A stretch of DNA of 64,000 bases from Asaia bogorensis (GCA_945889625.1 CAMDCE010000005.1:62001-126000); one strand, 5' to 3'. Shown: positions 1 through 9,330, counted from the stretch's first letter. Notes: generated by a model from the sequence alone, not told the origin. Numbers and translations: made by a program.

Positions 1-176
1 AGGAACACGGCCTCTGGATTGCCGCCGGTCCTGACCAGGTTCTTTTCGGAGTCGATCGGCACGAATCGCGCCTCGCCGGAGGCGGCGAGCTCGATTATGC
101 GCTCATCGTTCTCGCGTTCATGGCTGGCACGGTCGATTTCGGCGCTGGAATAGGGATTTCTGGGGCGTTCTTGCAT
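1..176 (-). CDS. nudC: NADH pyrophosphatase NudC, N-terminal fragment (3' end outside window)
   Basis: The first 58 codons of a minus-strand gene start at an ATG at 176 and run open to the window edge. The peptide contains NPYSSAEIDRASHERE, then ARFVPIDSEKNLV and ends PEAVFL. This order resembles the start of the rudimentary N-terminal NUDIX-like domain of alphaproteobacterial NudC, which hydrolyses NADH and decaps NAD-RNA. The zinc ribbon and the catalytic NUDIX box lie outside the window, so the assignment rests on the N-terminus alone. It lies 14 bases downstream of the FAD/Fe-S dehydrogenase on the same strand and may be co-transcribed with it. Confidence 0.6.
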   Translation of the reverse strand, partial: MQERPRNPYSSAEIDRASHERENDERIIELAASGEARFVPIDSEKNLVRTGGNPEAVF

Positions 177-190
177 GCCCTAATGTGACC

Positions 191-3115
191 TCAAGCGAGC
201 GCGCGTTCCAGCACTTGTGCCACGTGTACCGCCTGTCGGTCGGTGCCGTCGGCGATCTGGTGGCGGCAGGACGTCCCGTCGGCCACGACCAGCACATCGG
301 CACCGGCCTTGCGTATCGCCGGCAGCAGCGACAGCTCGGCCATGGCGATCGATGTCCTATAGTGCTCGACTTCGTAGCCGAAGCTCCCCGCCATGCCGCA
401 GCAGCTCGACTCGATCGTGCTCACCGCGAGGTCGGGAACCAATGACAGTGCCTCCTCGACGGCGCTCATGGCACCGAATGCCTTCTGGTGACAGTGGCCG
501 TGCAGCAGCGCGGTCTTGTGCTGAAGCGGCTTCAGCTCGAGCTTGAGCCGCCCTGCCCTCTTTTCACGCACCAGAAACTCCTCGAGCAAAAAGGCGTTGT
601 CGGCCGTCTCCCGCGCCGCCTCCCCGAGCCCAAGCGCCAGGAATTCGTCGCGCAAGGTGAACAGGCACGAAGGCTCCAGCCCGATCACCGGCACACCTCT
701 GGCCACGAAGGGTGCCAGCGCCTCGAGCAGCCGCTCAGCCTCGTCGCGTGCTTTGTCGACCTGGCCGGTGGCGAGATAGGTGCGCCCACAGCACAAGGCG
801 CGCGAGCCGATGTCGGGCCAGGCGACGGCGACCCGGTGGCCGGCCGCTTCCAGCACGCGGCGCGCAGCTTGCAGGATCTCGGGTTCGAAATTGTTGGAGA
901 AGGTGTCGGCGAAGATCACCACCGTGGCGTCGGCCGCATCGACGTCGGTGGTGGTGAGGAACGTGTCGCTTCGCCATTTGGGAAGGGTCCGCTGCTTGGC
1001 AAATCCAAGGTAGGGCTGCACGAACCAGGCGAGATTGTAGAGCCATGGCAGGCGGCGGGCCCACGGCGCGGTCGCCGGCAAGTCGCCGATGATCCGGTCG
1101 CGCAAGCTCAGCCCCTTGCTCATGCGCCGCGCCGACTTCACCTCGATCTTCATGCGCGCCATGTCGACGCCGGTCGGGCAGTCGCGCTTGCAGCCCTTGC
1201 AGCTCACGCACAGGTCCATCGCCCTGGCGACGGTGTCGGAGGTGAGCGCTTCGGCGCCGAGCTGTCCCGACAGGGCCAATCGCAAAGTGTTGGCGCGGCC
1301 ACGCGTCAGATGAACCTCGTCGCGCGTCACCCGGAAGGACGGACACATCGTGCCCGCGTCGAACTTCCGGCAATGACCGTTGTTGTTGCACATCTCGACG
1401 GCCTTGGCGAAGCCTCCCGACGCGTCACCGCCGCTGCCTGGCTCCGTCGTCTCTTCGGTGAGCGGATCGTTCTGGACGTTCCATGCCGACCAGTCGAGCG
1501 CGGGCTTGTAGACGACGTTGCCGTAGTCTGGCTTGAAGCGGAACAAAGACCGGTCGTCCATGCGCGAGGGCCGCACGATCTTGCCCGGATTGAGACGCCC
1601 TTCGGGATCGAACGTGTCCTTGATCGCCTCGAAAGCCTTGCTGAGGCGCGGCCCAAACTGCCAGCCCACCCACTCCGATCGCACCAGGCCGTCGCCGTGC
1701 TCGCCGGAATACGCGCCCTTGTATTCGCGCACCAGCGCCGACGCCTCCTCGGCGATCGCGCGCATCCTGGCGGCGCCCTCGCGGCGCATGTCGAGGATCG
1801 GCCGGACATGCAGCGTGCCGACGCTTGCGTGCGCATACCAGGTACCGCGCGTGCCGTGCTTGGTGAAGACGTCGGTGAGGCGCTGCGTGTAGGCCGCAAG
1901 GTGCTCCAGCGGCACGGCGCAATCTTCGATGAAGGAGACGGGTTTGCCGTCACCCTTCATGGACATCATGATGTTGAGCCCGGCCTTGCGCACTTCCCAC
2001 AGCTCGGCCTGCGGCCTGGGCTCGGGCATTTCGACCACGCTGCCCGGCATGCCGAGGTCGGCCATCAGCTCGACCAGGCGCTTGAGGTCGCGTAGCTGCG
2101 CCTCGCGCTCCTCGCCCGAGAATTCGACCAGCAGGATCGCCTCGGGAGCACCGATCAGTGCGCGCTCGATCACCGGCCGGAACGCCGGATTGGCACGCGC
2201 CAGCTCGATCATGGTGCGGTCGACCAGCTCCACGGCCGTGGGCTTCAGCTTCACGATGTGCTGGGCGCTGTCCATCGCCTTGGCGAAGCTCGGGAAGTTC
2301 ACGACGCCCAGGGCCTTGTGCTTGGGCAGCGGCGAGAGCTTGAGTGTCAGCCGTTCGGTCACCGCGAGCGTGCCTTCGCTGCCGACCAGCAGATGGGCCA
2401 AGTTGACCGAATTGTCGGTGGTGTAAGGCCGCTCCGACTGCGGGAAGAAGACGTCGAGATTGTAGCCGCCGACCCGTCTCAGCACCTTGGGATACATGCG
2501 CTCGATCTCGTCGCGCTCGGCGAAGGCCAGGGCTGCGACCTTGTCAGCGATGGTGCGCACCGCCGGCTGCATGTCCTCCGGCCGCTTCGCATCGAAGCGA
2601 GCGCGCGTGCCGTCGGCCAGGATGGCGTCGATGGCGGCGACGTTGTGCACCATGTTGCCGTAGCGGATCGAGCGGCTGCCGCAGGAATTGTTGCCGGCCA
2701 TGCCGCCCAGGGTGCACTGCGCCGAGGTCGAGACATCGACGGGATACCAGAGGCCGTGCGGCTTGAGCCAGGCATTGAGCTGGTCGAGCACGACGCCCGG
2801 CTGCACGGTCACCTCGCGGCGATCCTTGTCGAAGCCGACCACCTCGCGCATGTACTTGGAGAAATCGACGACAAGGGCCGCGCCCACCGTCTGGCCGCAC
2901 TGCGAGGTGCCGGCGCCGCGCGGCAGGATCGCGGCCTTGGCGTCGCGCGCCACGTCGAGCGCCAGCGCCAGGTCGGTCTCGTCGCGCGGCACGACGACTC
3001 CCACCGGCTCGATCTGGTAGATCGAGGCATCGGTCGAGTAGCGCCCGCGCGAGGCGGCGTCGAACAAGACGTCGCCCTTGATGGTGCTGCGCAGGTTTTC
3101 TTCAAGCTTGTTCAA
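191..3115 (-). CDS. Fused FAD-linked oxidase / Fe-S 2-hydroxyacid dehydrogenase (GlcD/YdiJ-like)
   Basis: This 974-residue flavoprotein joins a GlcD-like half to a GlcF-like half, the arrangement of YdiJ-type D-2-hydroxyglutarate or D-lactate dehydrogenases. FAD-binding motifs are PRGAGTSQCGQ (about 65-75) and GGMAGNNSCGS (137-147). The C-terminal FAD-oxidase domain contains YSGEHGDGL near 470. Ferredoxin-like cysteines lie at 576, 582, 591 and at 636, 639, 642, 646, and CCG-type motifs at 775-777 and 905-907. The frame is open far upstream, but the family start is the TTG at 3115, whose TTGA overlaps the stop of the preceding tctC gene. The substrate (glycolate, D-lactate or 2-hydroxyglutarate) cannot be read from sequence. 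Electrons probably go to the quinone pool. The divergent glyoxylate aminotransferase favours a link to glyoxylate. Confidence 0.88.
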   Translation of the reverse strand: MNKLEENLRSTIKGDVLFDAASRGRYSTDASIYQIEPVGVVVPRDETDLALALDVARDAKAAILPRGAGTSQCGQTVGAALVVDFSKYMREVVGFDKDRREVTVQPGVVLDQLNAWLKPHGLWYPVDVSTSAQCTLGGMAGNNSCGSRSIRYGNMVHNVAAIDAILADGTRARFDAKRPEDMQPAVRTIADKVAALAFAERDEIERMYPKVLRRVGGYNLDVFFPQSERPYTTDNSVNLAHLLVGSEGTLAVTERLTLKLSPLPKHKALGVVNFPSFAKAMDSAQHIVKLKPTAVELVDRTMIELARANPAFRPVIERALIGAPEAILLVEFSGEEREAQLRDLKRLVELMADLGMPGSVVEMPEPRPQAELWEVRKAGLNIMMSMKGDGKPVSFIEDCAVPLEHLAAYTQRLTDVFTKHGTRGTWYAHASVGTLHVRPILDMRREGAARMRAIAEEASALVREYKGAYSGEHGDGLVRSEWVGWQFGPRLSKAFEAIKDTFDPEGRLNPGKIVRPSRMDDRSLFRFKPDYGNVVYKPALDWSAWNVQNDPLTEETTEPGSGGDASGGFAKAVEMCNNNGHCRKFDAGTMCPSFRVTRDEVHLTRGRANTLRLALSGQLGAEALTSDTVARAMDLCVSCKGCKRDCPTGVDMARMKIEVKSARRMSKGLSLRDRIIGDLPATAPWARRLPWLYNLAWFVQPYLGFAKQRTLPKWRSDTFLTTTDVDAADATVVIFADTFSNNFEPEILQAARRVLEAAGHRVAVAWPDIGSRALCCGRTYLATGQVDKARDEAERLLEALAPFVARGVPVIGLEPSCLFTLRDEFLALGLGEAARETADNAFLLEEFLVREKRAGRLKLELKPLQHKTALLHGHCHQKAFGAMSAVEEALSLVPDLAVSTIESSCCGMAGSFGYEVEHYRTSIAMAELSLLPAIRKAGADVLVVADGTSCRHQIADGTDRQAVHVAQVLERALA

Positions 3116-4104
3116 TCGAGCTTCACTCCCGCCGCCGCGACGACCTTCTGCCATTTCTCGATCTCGGCACGGATCCGCTTGGCGAACTCCGCCGGCGTCT
3201 CGCCGCCCATCTGCGCCGTCTGGTCCTTCCAGATGCCTAGCATCTTGGGCGTCGCCATCGCCTTGACGATTTCGGCGTACATGCGGTCGACGATGGGCTG
3301 GGGCGTGCCCTTGATGGCCCACAGGCCGTACCAGGTCGAGACGATCCAGTTCGGCACGCCGACCTCGGCACCCGTCGGGATATCGGGAAACTCCGCCAGG
3401 CGCTTTGGTGCCGCCACCGCGAGGCCGATCAAGCGGCCGGCGCGAATTTGCGAGGCCGATGTGCCCATGCCGTCGAACATCATGTCGACGTTGCCGGCAA
3501 GCAGATCCTGCATCGCAGGTCCGGCGCCGCGATAGGGCACATGGGTGATGTCGGTCTTGGTCTCGAGCTTGTACAGCTCGCCCGCCAGATGATGTGCCGT
3601 GCCGGCACCAGGCGAGGCGTAATTCACCTTGCCGGGGTTCTTCTTTACGTAGTCGAGGAACTCCGCATAGGTTTTCGCCGGTATGCGCTGCGGGTGGATC
3701 GAAATCACCTGTGGCACCAGCGCGATCATGGTGATCGGCTCGAACGACTTCTCGAGATCGTAGTCGAGGCTCTTGTAGATCGAGGGCGCGATGGTGTGGT
3801 GCACGGCGCCGACGAAGAACACCGAGCCATCGGGCTTCATCTTGGCGGCTTGCGAGGCGCCGACCGTTCCGCCCGCGCCACCCTTGTTGTCGACGATGAT
3901 CTGGCAGCCGAGTTGCTCGCCGACTTGCGCCGCCAGGGGCCGCGCAAATACGTCGGTGCCGCCGCCGGCCGGAAACGGGTTGATCCAGGTGATCGTGGAC
4001 GGCGGCCAGGCCGCCTGGGCGCGCACGACGGCGGGCGCCGCGAGCGTGGCGACAAGGCCGCCGGCAACGACGCTGCGGCGCGACAGACCGGGCAACTTCG
4101 ACAT
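3112..4104 (-). CDS. Tripartite tricarboxylate transporter (TctC/Bug) substrate-binding protein
   Basis: This 330-residue periplasmic binding protein has a signal sequence with a twin arginine (SRRSVVAGG) and a likely cleavage after VRAQA. Then come the Bug-family hallmarks: ITWINPFPAGGGTDVFAR, where the ligand carboxylate is usually held, and VDNKGGAGGTVGA. Length is normal for the family. No TctA or TctB membrane partner is present in the window, so it is an orphan receptor, as is common in Bug-rich genomes. It is translationally coupled to the downstream dehydrogenase through a TTGA overlap. That suggests the ligand is the hydroxyacid the enzyme oxidises, but this is inference. Confidence 0.92.
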   Translation of the reverse strand: MSKLPGLSRRSVVAGGLVATLAAPAVVRAQAAWPPSTITWINPFPAGGGTDVFARPLAAQVGEQLGCQIIVDNKGGAGGTVGASQAAKMKPDGSVFFVGAVHHTIAPSIYKSLDYDLEKSFEPITMIALVPQVISIHPQRIPAKTYAEFLDYVKKNPGKVNYASPGAGTAHHLAGELYKLETKTDITHVPYRGAGPAMQDLLAGNVDMMFDGMGTSASQIRAGRLIGLAVAAPKRLAEFPDIPTGAEVGVPNWIVSTWYGLWAIKGTPQPIVDRMYAEIVKAMATPKMLGIWKDQTAQMGGETPAEFAKRIRAEIEKWQKVVAAAGVKLD

Positions 4105-4130
4105 GTCGAGTAACCTCCCCTACGGCACTT

Positions 4131-4158
4131 TTGTTGTTCGTCCGCCGATGGATATAGG
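4131..4158 (+). promoter_or_regulatory. Possible sigma-70 promoter of the aminotransferase gene
   Basis: TTGTTG at 4131-4136 and TATAGG at 4153-4158 are separated by 16 bases. They lie in the short divergent space between tctC and the aminotransferase. An AAAGGA ribosome site follows, just before the ATG at 4192. Both boxes match the consensus only partly, so this is a candidate only. Confidence 0.3.
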
Positions 4159-4191
4159 GTACGGAACGCCGGTGCCAAAGGAATATTAGCC

Positions 4192-5388
4192 ATGCGCCTG
4201 AACTCCCATCCAAGCGGACGCCATTTCCTGCAGATTCCGGGGCCGACCAACGTCCCTGACCGCATCCTGCGGGCGATGGATCAGCCGACGATCGATCACC
4301 GCGGACCGGAATTCAACGCGCTGGCCAAGAAGGTGCTGCGCAGCGTCCGTCAGGTCTTCCAGACCAAGCAGCCGGTCGTCGTCTATCCCGCCTCCGGCAC
4401 CGGCGCCTGGGAGGCCGCTTTGGTGAACACCCTGTCGGCCGGCGACACGGTCCTGATGTGGGAGACCGGCCATTTCGCCACGCTGTGGAAGAAGATGGCC
4501 GACAAGCTCGCCATCACGTCGGAGTTCATGGGCGGCGACTGGCGCAAGCCCGCCGATCCGGCCGCCATCGAGAAGCGCCTCAAGGAGGACACTGCGCACG
4601 CCATCAAGGCGGTGTGCATTGTCCACAACGAAACCTCGACCGGCGTGGTGACCGACGTGAGCGCCGTCCGCCAGGCCATCGACGCCGCCAAGCACCCTGC
4701 CCTGCTGTTGGTCGACACAATCTCCTCGCTGGGATCGATCGACTATCGCCACGATGCCTGGGGTGTCGACGTGACGGTGGCCGGCTCGCAGAAGGGCCTG
4801 ATGCTGCCGCCCGGCCTCTCCTTCAACGCGATCAGCGAGAAGGCGTTGGCAGCCTCAAAGAAGGCGACGACGCCGCGTGCCTTCTGGAACTGGGAGGAAA
4901 TGCTGGCGGCGAACGCCAATGGCTGGTTCCCCTACACGCCGGCCACCAACCTGATCTATGGCCTCAGCGAGGCCGTCGACATGCTGCTGGAAGAAGGCCT
5001 CGATGCCGTGTTCGCCCGCCATGCGCGCCATGGCGCGGCGACGCGCACCGCCGTGCAGGCCTGGGGCCTGGAAATCCTGTGCAGCGAGCCTGCGGCCTAC
5101 AGCAATTCGCTGACGGCGATCGTCATGCCCGAAGGCCATGACGCCGACGCCTTCCGCAAGGTGGCGCTCGAGAATTTCAACATGTCGCTGGGCCAAGGCC
5201 TCACCAAGGTCGCGGGCAAGGTCTTCCGCATCGGCCACCTGGGCGACTTCAACGACCTGATGTTGATGGGCACCCTGTCGGGCGTCGAAATGGCGCTGGG
5301 GCTGGCCAAGGTCCCGCACAAGACGGGCGGCGTGCAGGCGGCACTCACCTATCTCCGCGACTCTGCACCGGGCGCACGGCGCCCCTAG
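4192..5388 (+). CDS. Serine-glyoxylate / alanine-glyoxylate aminotransferase (class V)
   Basis: This 398-residue PLP enzyme belongs to the SGAT/AGAT branch of class V aminotransferases. It transfers the amino group of serine or alanine to glyoxylate, giving glycine plus hydroxypyruvate or pyruvate. Visible marks are IPGPTNVPDRILRAM at the N-terminus, the PASGTGAWEA cofactor loop (about 66-75), the cofactor-ring aspartate in LLLVDTISS (D175) and the Schiff-base lysine in SQKGLMLPPG (K201). Length matches the family. It is transcribed divergently from the tctC/dehydrogenase pair, which fits a shared glyoxylate or 2-hydroxyacid pathway. Its 3' end overlaps the convergent dppF-like gene by 4 bases. 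Confidence 0.88.
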   Translation: MRLNSHPSGRHFLQIPGPTNVPDRILRAMDQPTIDHRGPEFNALAKKVLRSVRQVFQTKQPVVVYPASGTGAWEAALVNTLSAGDTVLMWETGHFATLWKKMADKLAITSEFMGGDWRKPADPAAIEKRLKEDTAHAIKAVCIVHNETSTGVVTDVSAVRQAIDAAKHPALLLVDTISSLGSIDYRHDAWGVDVTVAGSQKGLMLPPGLSFNAISEKALAASKKATTPRAFWNWEEMLAANANGWFPYTPATNLIYGLSEAVDMLLEEGLDAVFARHARHGAATRTAVQAWGLEILCSEPAAYSNSLTAIVMPEGHDADAFRKVALENFNMSLGQGLTKVAGKVFRIGHLGDFNDLMLMGTLSGVEMALGLAKVPHKTGGVQAALTYLRDSAPGARRP

Positions 5389-6395
5389 CCCGGGATTGAC
5401 AGCGGCGCCGGATCGCCGCCGACCGGCCTTCGCAGGCAGGCTACATGGTGGCCCTCCGCCACTTCGATCAGCGGAGGGGCCACCACCTTGCACTCGGCGA
5501 TCGCGTAGGGACAGCGGGTGTGGAAGTGGCAGCCAGGCGGCGGATTTGCCGGGCTCGGCACGTCGCCCTGCACGATGCGCTTGCGCATCCGTCGGCGCTT
5601 GGGATCGGGTGCGGTGGCTGCCGACAAGAGAGCCTCGGTGTAGGGATGCAGCGGCCGGGTAAACAGCGTGCGCTTGGTCGTGAGTTCGACGATGCGGCCG
5701 AGATACATCACTGCGATGCGATGGCTGATATGGCGCATCACCGCGAGATCGTGGCTGATGAAGAGATAGGCGAGCCGGAATTCCTCCTGCAGGTCGATCA
5801 GCAGGTTCAGCACCTGGGCCTGCACCGAGACGTCGAGTGCCGACACCGGCTCGTCGGCCACGATCACGTCGGGATTGACCGCCAGCGCCTTGGCGATGCC
5901 GAGCCGCTGGCGCTGGCCGCCGGAGAATTCATGGGCGTACTTGCGCATGGCATCGGGCCGGAGCCCGACGCGCTCGAAGAGCCTGGCAACCTGGCCGTCC
6001 CTGTCCTGGCCGCCGGCGAGGGCGAAATTCTCCAGCGGCTCACCGACGATCGTGCCGGCCGACAGGCGCGGGTTCATCGATGAATAAGGATCCTGGAAGA
6101 CCGTCTGGATGCGCCGCCGATGCGGCCACATCGCGCCCGGCTTCAACGCCGTGATGTCTTCGCCGGCCAGCACGATGCGCCCGGCAGTCGGCTCGATCAG
6201 CTTCAACACCGTCTTGCCGATGGTCGACTTGCCGCAACCGGACTCGCCCACCAGCCCCAGCGTCTCGCCCCTGGCGATCGAGAAGCTCACGCCATCGACC
6301 GCCCTCACCTCGCCGCGCCGGCGTTGCAGCAGCCCGGCATGGATCGGGAAATGCTTGACCAGATCGGTGACCTCGAGGACCGGCGCGTCGTTCAT
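5385..6395 (-). CDS. Dipeptide/oligopeptide ABC transporter ATP-binding protein (DppF-like)
   Basis: This 336-residue ABC ATPase has a Walker A GESGCGKST at 50-58, the Q-loop glutamine at 101, the signature FSGGQRQR at 157-164 and Walker B VIVADEP at about 177-183. The C-terminal oligo/dipeptide extension carries the HTRCPYA cysteine motif. It is the last gene of the dppBCDF-type run. The ATG at 6395 overlaps the stop of the preceding ATPase gene as ATGA, so the two ATPases are made together and presumably form a heterodimer on the inner face of the membrane. Confidence 0.92.
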   Translation of the reverse strand: MNDAPVLEVTDLVKHFPIHAGLLQRRRGEVRAVDGVSFSIARGETLGLVGESGCGKSTIGKTVLKLIEPTAGRIVLAGEDITALKPGAMWPHRRRIQTVFQDPYSSMNPRLSAGTIVGEPLENFALAGGQDRDGQVARLFERVGLRPDAMRKYAHEFSGGQRQRLGIAKALAVNPDVIVADEPVSALDVSVQAQVLNLLIDLQEEFRLAYLFISHDLAVMRHISHRIAVMYLGRIVELTTKRTLFTRPLHPYTEALLSAATAPDPKRRRMRKRIVQGDVPSPANPPPGCHFHTRCPYAIAECKVVAPPLIEVAEGHHVACLRRPVGGDPAPLSIPG

Positions 6396-7396
6396 AGCGC
6401 GCTTGCCCGCACACGATCGACTTCCCAGCAGGTCACCGTGTGACCACCGCCGGCATCGACGATCGGCGGCATCACGGCATGGCAGCGCTCGGTCGCGAAA
6501 TCGCAGCGGGCCGCGAAGGCGCAGCCGGCGATCGGCTGCGTCAGCCTGGGCACCAGGCCGGGGATCTCCTGCAGCCTCGGCCGCGTACCGGCGGCATCGG
6601 CCTCGACATCGAGCCGCGGGATCGCCCGCATCAGGCCGCGGGTATAGGGATGCAGCGGATTGTCGAACAGAGCCTCGACCGGCGCCTCCTCGGCTTTGCG
6701 ACCGGCGTACATCACCACCACGCGCTCCGTCGTTTCGGCGATCACGCCAAGATCGTGGGTGATCAGCACGATGGCCGTGCCGGTCTTTTCCTTGAGCTCC
6801 AGCATGAGGTCGAGGATCTGCGCCTGGACGGTGACGTCGAGCGCCGTGGTCGGCTCGTCGGCGATCAGCACCTGGGGATTGCAGGAGAGAGCCATGGCGA
6901 TCATCACCCTTTGGCGCATGCCGCCCGAGAGCTGGTGCGGATATTCGTCGAGCCGCCTCCTGCAATCGTCGATCCGCACCAGGTCGAGCATCTCGCGCGC
7001 CCGATCGCGTGCCGCCGACCACGGCACGCCGAGATGGCGCACGACGTTCTCGGCGATCTGGGTATTGATCGTCAGCACCGGATTGAGGCTGGTCATCGGC
7101 TCCTGGAAGATCATGGAGATGCGATGACCGCGCAGACCCTTCATCTCCTCCTCTCCAAGTGACGTCAGCTCCTGTCCCTCGAACTTGATCGAGCCGGCGG
7201 CGATGCGACCGGTCTCCGTCGGGATCAGCCGCAGGATGGAGAGTGCCGTCACCGACTTGCCGCAGCCCGACTCGCCCACGATGCCGAGCGTCTCGCCGCG
7301 CGCCAGGTCGAACGACACGCCGTCGACCGCGCGCACCACTCCGTCCAACGTGTCGAACTGCGTATGGAGGTCGCGGACCTCGAGGATGGCGCTCAT
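6392..7396 (-). CDS. Dipeptide/oligopeptide ABC transporter ATP-binding protein (DppD-like)
   Basis: This 334-residue ABC ATPase has Walker A GESGCGKSV, the signature LSGGMRQR, Walker B VLIADEP and the family-specific C-terminal region with CAFAARCDFATERC. It is the first of two ATPases and pairs with the DppF-like protein. It overlaps dppF (ATGA) downstream, and its own start overlaps the end of the DppC-like permease. Ligand specificity is set by the two binding proteins upstream in the same run and cannot be told from the ATPase. Confidence 0.92.
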   Translation of the reverse strand: MSAILEVRDLHTQFDTLDGVVRAVDGVSFDLARGETLGIVGESGCGKSVTALSILRLIPTETGRIAAGSIKFEGQELTSLGEEEMKGLRGHRISMIFQEPMTSLNPVLTINTQIAENVVRHLGVPWSAARDRAREMLDLVRIDDCRRRLDEYPHQLSGGMRQRVMIAMALSCNPQVLIADEPTTALDVTVQAQILDLMLELKEKTGTAIVLITHDLGVIAETTERVVVMYAGRKAEEAPVEALFDNPLHPYTRGLMRAIPRLDVEADAAGTRPRLQEIPGLVPRLTQPIAGCAFAARCDFATERCHAVMPPIVDAGGGHTVTCWEVDRVRASAL

Positions 7397-8262
7397 AGAC
7401 GCCTTGCCAGCCGGGGATCGAGGCGATCACGCAGGCCGTCGCCCAGGAGGTTCACGGCCAGAACGGTGAGCGCCAGGAAGCCGCCGGGAATCAGGATCGT
7501 CCAGGGCGCGATCTGGAAGAAGGTGCGGCCCTGGGCGATGATATTGCCCCAGCTCGGCACTTCCGGCGGCACGCCGGCGCCGAGGAAGCTCAAGCCCGCT
7601 TCGATCAGCATCGCCGAGGCGCAGACATACGTAGATTGCACGATCAGCGGCGCCAAGGTGTTGGGCAGCACGTGACGCCACAGCAGCTTGGTGTTCTTGG
7701 TGCCGCCGGCGATGGCGCTTTCGATATAGGGCTGGCTGCGGATCGAGAGCACGACGGCGCGCACCACGCGCACGATGCGCGGCACCTCGGGAATGACGAT
7801 CGCCACGATCACGATGCCAAGCCCGGGGCGCGTCAGCGTGATCAGCGCGATGGCGAGCAGGATCGACGGGATGGCCATCAGCCCGTCCATGATCCGCATC
7901 ACGATGCCGTCGACCCGCCGGAAATAACCGCAGGCAAGACCCAGCGCCAAACCGACCACGCTCGAGAAGGCCGCCACCGAGAGGCCCACGATCAGCGACA
8001 CGCGCGAGCCGTAGATCGTCCGTGTGAAGACGTCTCGGCCGAACTGGTCGGTGCCGAACCACCAGCGCTCCGACGGTGGCCGCAGGCGATTGATCGGGGC
8101 GATCTTGAACGGGTCGCCGACGAATGACGGGCCAATGATGGCGACGGCAACCAATGCCAGCAGCAGCACGCCGCCGAACGCGATCGTCGGATTGCGACGG
8201 ATCGCGGTCGCCAGCGAAAACCGACGCGGTGCAGACGTGAACTCCTCGGTGATCGCGGTCAT
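7393..8262 (-). CDS. ABC transporter permease (DppC-like)
   Basis: This 289-residue inner-membrane permease has the OppC/DppC layout: a cytoplasmic N-terminal tail, a first membrane helix (IAFGGVLLLALVAVAIIG), then the characteristic periplasmic stretch with WFGTDQFGRDVFTRTIYGSR, and a five-helix core with an EAA-type loop (IESAIAGGTKNTKLLWRHVLPN). It overlaps the DppD-like gene by 4 bases and follows the DppB-like gene with 3 bases between them. Confidence 0.92.
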   Translation of the reverse strand: MTAITEEFTSAPRRFSLATAIRRNPTIAFGGVLLLALVAVAIIGPSFVGDPFKIAPINRLRPPSERWWFGTDQFGRDVFTRTIYGSRVSLIVGLSVAAFSSVVGLALGLACGYFRRVDGIVMRIMDGLMAIPSILLAIALITLTRPGLGIVIVAIVIPEVPRIVRVVRAVVLSIRSQPYIESAIAGGTKNTKLLWRHVLPNTLAPLIVQSTYVCASAMLIEAGLSFLGAGVPPEVPSWGNIIAQGRTFFQIAPWTILIPGGFLALTVLAVNLLGDGLRDRLDPRLARRL

Positions 8263-8265
8263 GGT

Positions 8266-9207
8266 CTAGTACCGGATACGCGGATCGAGGAAGGCGTAGG
8301 AGATGTCGATGATCAGGTTCACCAGCACTTTGGCGGCGGCGAACACCAGGATCAGGCCCTGCACCACCGGATAGTCGCGCTTCAGCACGGCGTCGACCGT
8401 GAGGCGGCCGAGGCCGGGGATGTTGAACACCGTCTCGGTGATGACCACGCCCGAGATCAAGAGCGCGATGCCGATGCCGATCACGGTGACGATCGGCACC
8501 GCAGCATTCTTGAGCGCATGCAGCAGCAGCACCCGGTCGGTGGCGAGGCCCTTGGCATTGGCGGTTCGGATATAGTCCTGCTGCAGGACTTCGAGCATCG
8601 AGGTGCGGGTGATGCGGGCGATCAGCGCCATGTAGGTGACGCCCAGCGCCACCGACGGCAGGATCAGGCATTCGACGAACGGCCACAGCCCCTCGGCGAT
8701 CGGCCGGTAGCCCTGCACCGGCAGGAGCTGCCATTGCACGGCAAAGAAATAGATCAGGATGTAGGCCAGCACGAACACCGGCATGGCAAAGCCCATCACG
8801 GCGAAGGCCATGACCAGCCGATCGATGAGCTTGCGCGCCTTCCAGGCCGCCACGACGCCGATCGGGATGGCCAGCGCCACGGCCACGAACAGGGTCGAGA
8901 GCGTCAGCGCCACGGTGGGCTCCAGCCGCTGCGCGATCAGCCGCGTCACCGCGAGGTCGGAGAAGATCGAGACGCCCATGTCGCCTTGCAGGAGCTGCAG
9001 GGTCCAGACAAAGAGCTGTTCGACGATCGGCCGGTCGAGGCCGAGCTTGGCGCGGACGGCGGCGATCGATTCGGCGGTTGCGTCGTCGCCGGCGATGATC
9101 GCCGCTGGATCGCCCGGCGCGAACCGCAGCAGGAAGAACACGAAGAGCGCCACCACCGCCATCACCGGCAGGGTGGCGAACAGACGGCGCACGATGTAGG
9201 CGGTCAC
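8266..9207 (-). CDS. ABC transporter permease (DppB-like)
   Basis: This 313-residue permease has the typical DppB/OppB N-terminus (YIVRRLFATLPVMAVVALFV), the APGDPA motif after the first helix, and the EAA-type loop DYIRTANAKGLATDRVLLLHALKN that docks the ATPase. It is the first permease gene of the transporter and is separated from the upstream binding-protein gene by 142 bases containing a palindromic repeat. Confidence 0.92.
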   Translation of the reverse strand: MTAYIVRRLFATLPVMAVVALFVFFLLRFAPGDPAAIIAGDDATAESIAAVRAKLGLDRPIVEQLFVWTLQLLQGDMGVSIFSDLAVTRLIAQRLEPTVALTLSTLFVAVALAIPIGVVAAWKARKLIDRLVMAFAVMGFAMPVFVLAYILIYFFAVQWQLLPVQGYRPIAEGLWPFVECLILPSVALGVTYMALIARITRTSMLEVLQQDYIRTANAKGLATDRVLLLHALKNAAVPIVTVIGIGIALLISGVVITETVFNIPGLGRLTVDAVLKRDYPVVQGLILVFAAAKVLVNLIIDISYAFLDPRIRY

Positions 9208-9250
9208 GACGGCGAAGCCGTCGCCTGCGGCGGGGTAGATCCCGCCTCGC

Positions 9251-9330
9251 GCGGAGCGCAGCGAAGTCGAAGGGTCTTCTTTCGATCAATCACGGAAAAA
9301 GATCCCTCCACTGCGCCTCGCTGCGCTCGG
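9251..9330. repeat. Intergenic inverted repeat of the 'GAGCGCAGCGAAG' kind
   Basis: The arms GCGCAGCGA (9256-9264) and TCGCTGCGC (9318-9326) flank a second imperfect pair around 9271-9306 (AGGGTCTT / AAGATCCCT). The GAGCGCAGCGAAG wording recurs at 54697-54707, which suggests a dispersed genomic repeat. It lies between binding-protein gene 1 and dppB on the minus strand, where a hairpin could set the ratio of receptor to transporter by partial termination or mRNA protection. Confidence 0.55.

Noticed and set aside
488..2095. Plus-strand open frame opposite the FAD/Fe-S dehydrogenase
   Set aside because: Shadow frame; every motif of the minus-strand enzyme is intact.
191..4213. A single 1340-codon fusion of a TctC-like region with the dehydrogenase
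   Set aside because: The N-terminal part is the tctC gene read out of frame; the true start is the TTG at 3115.
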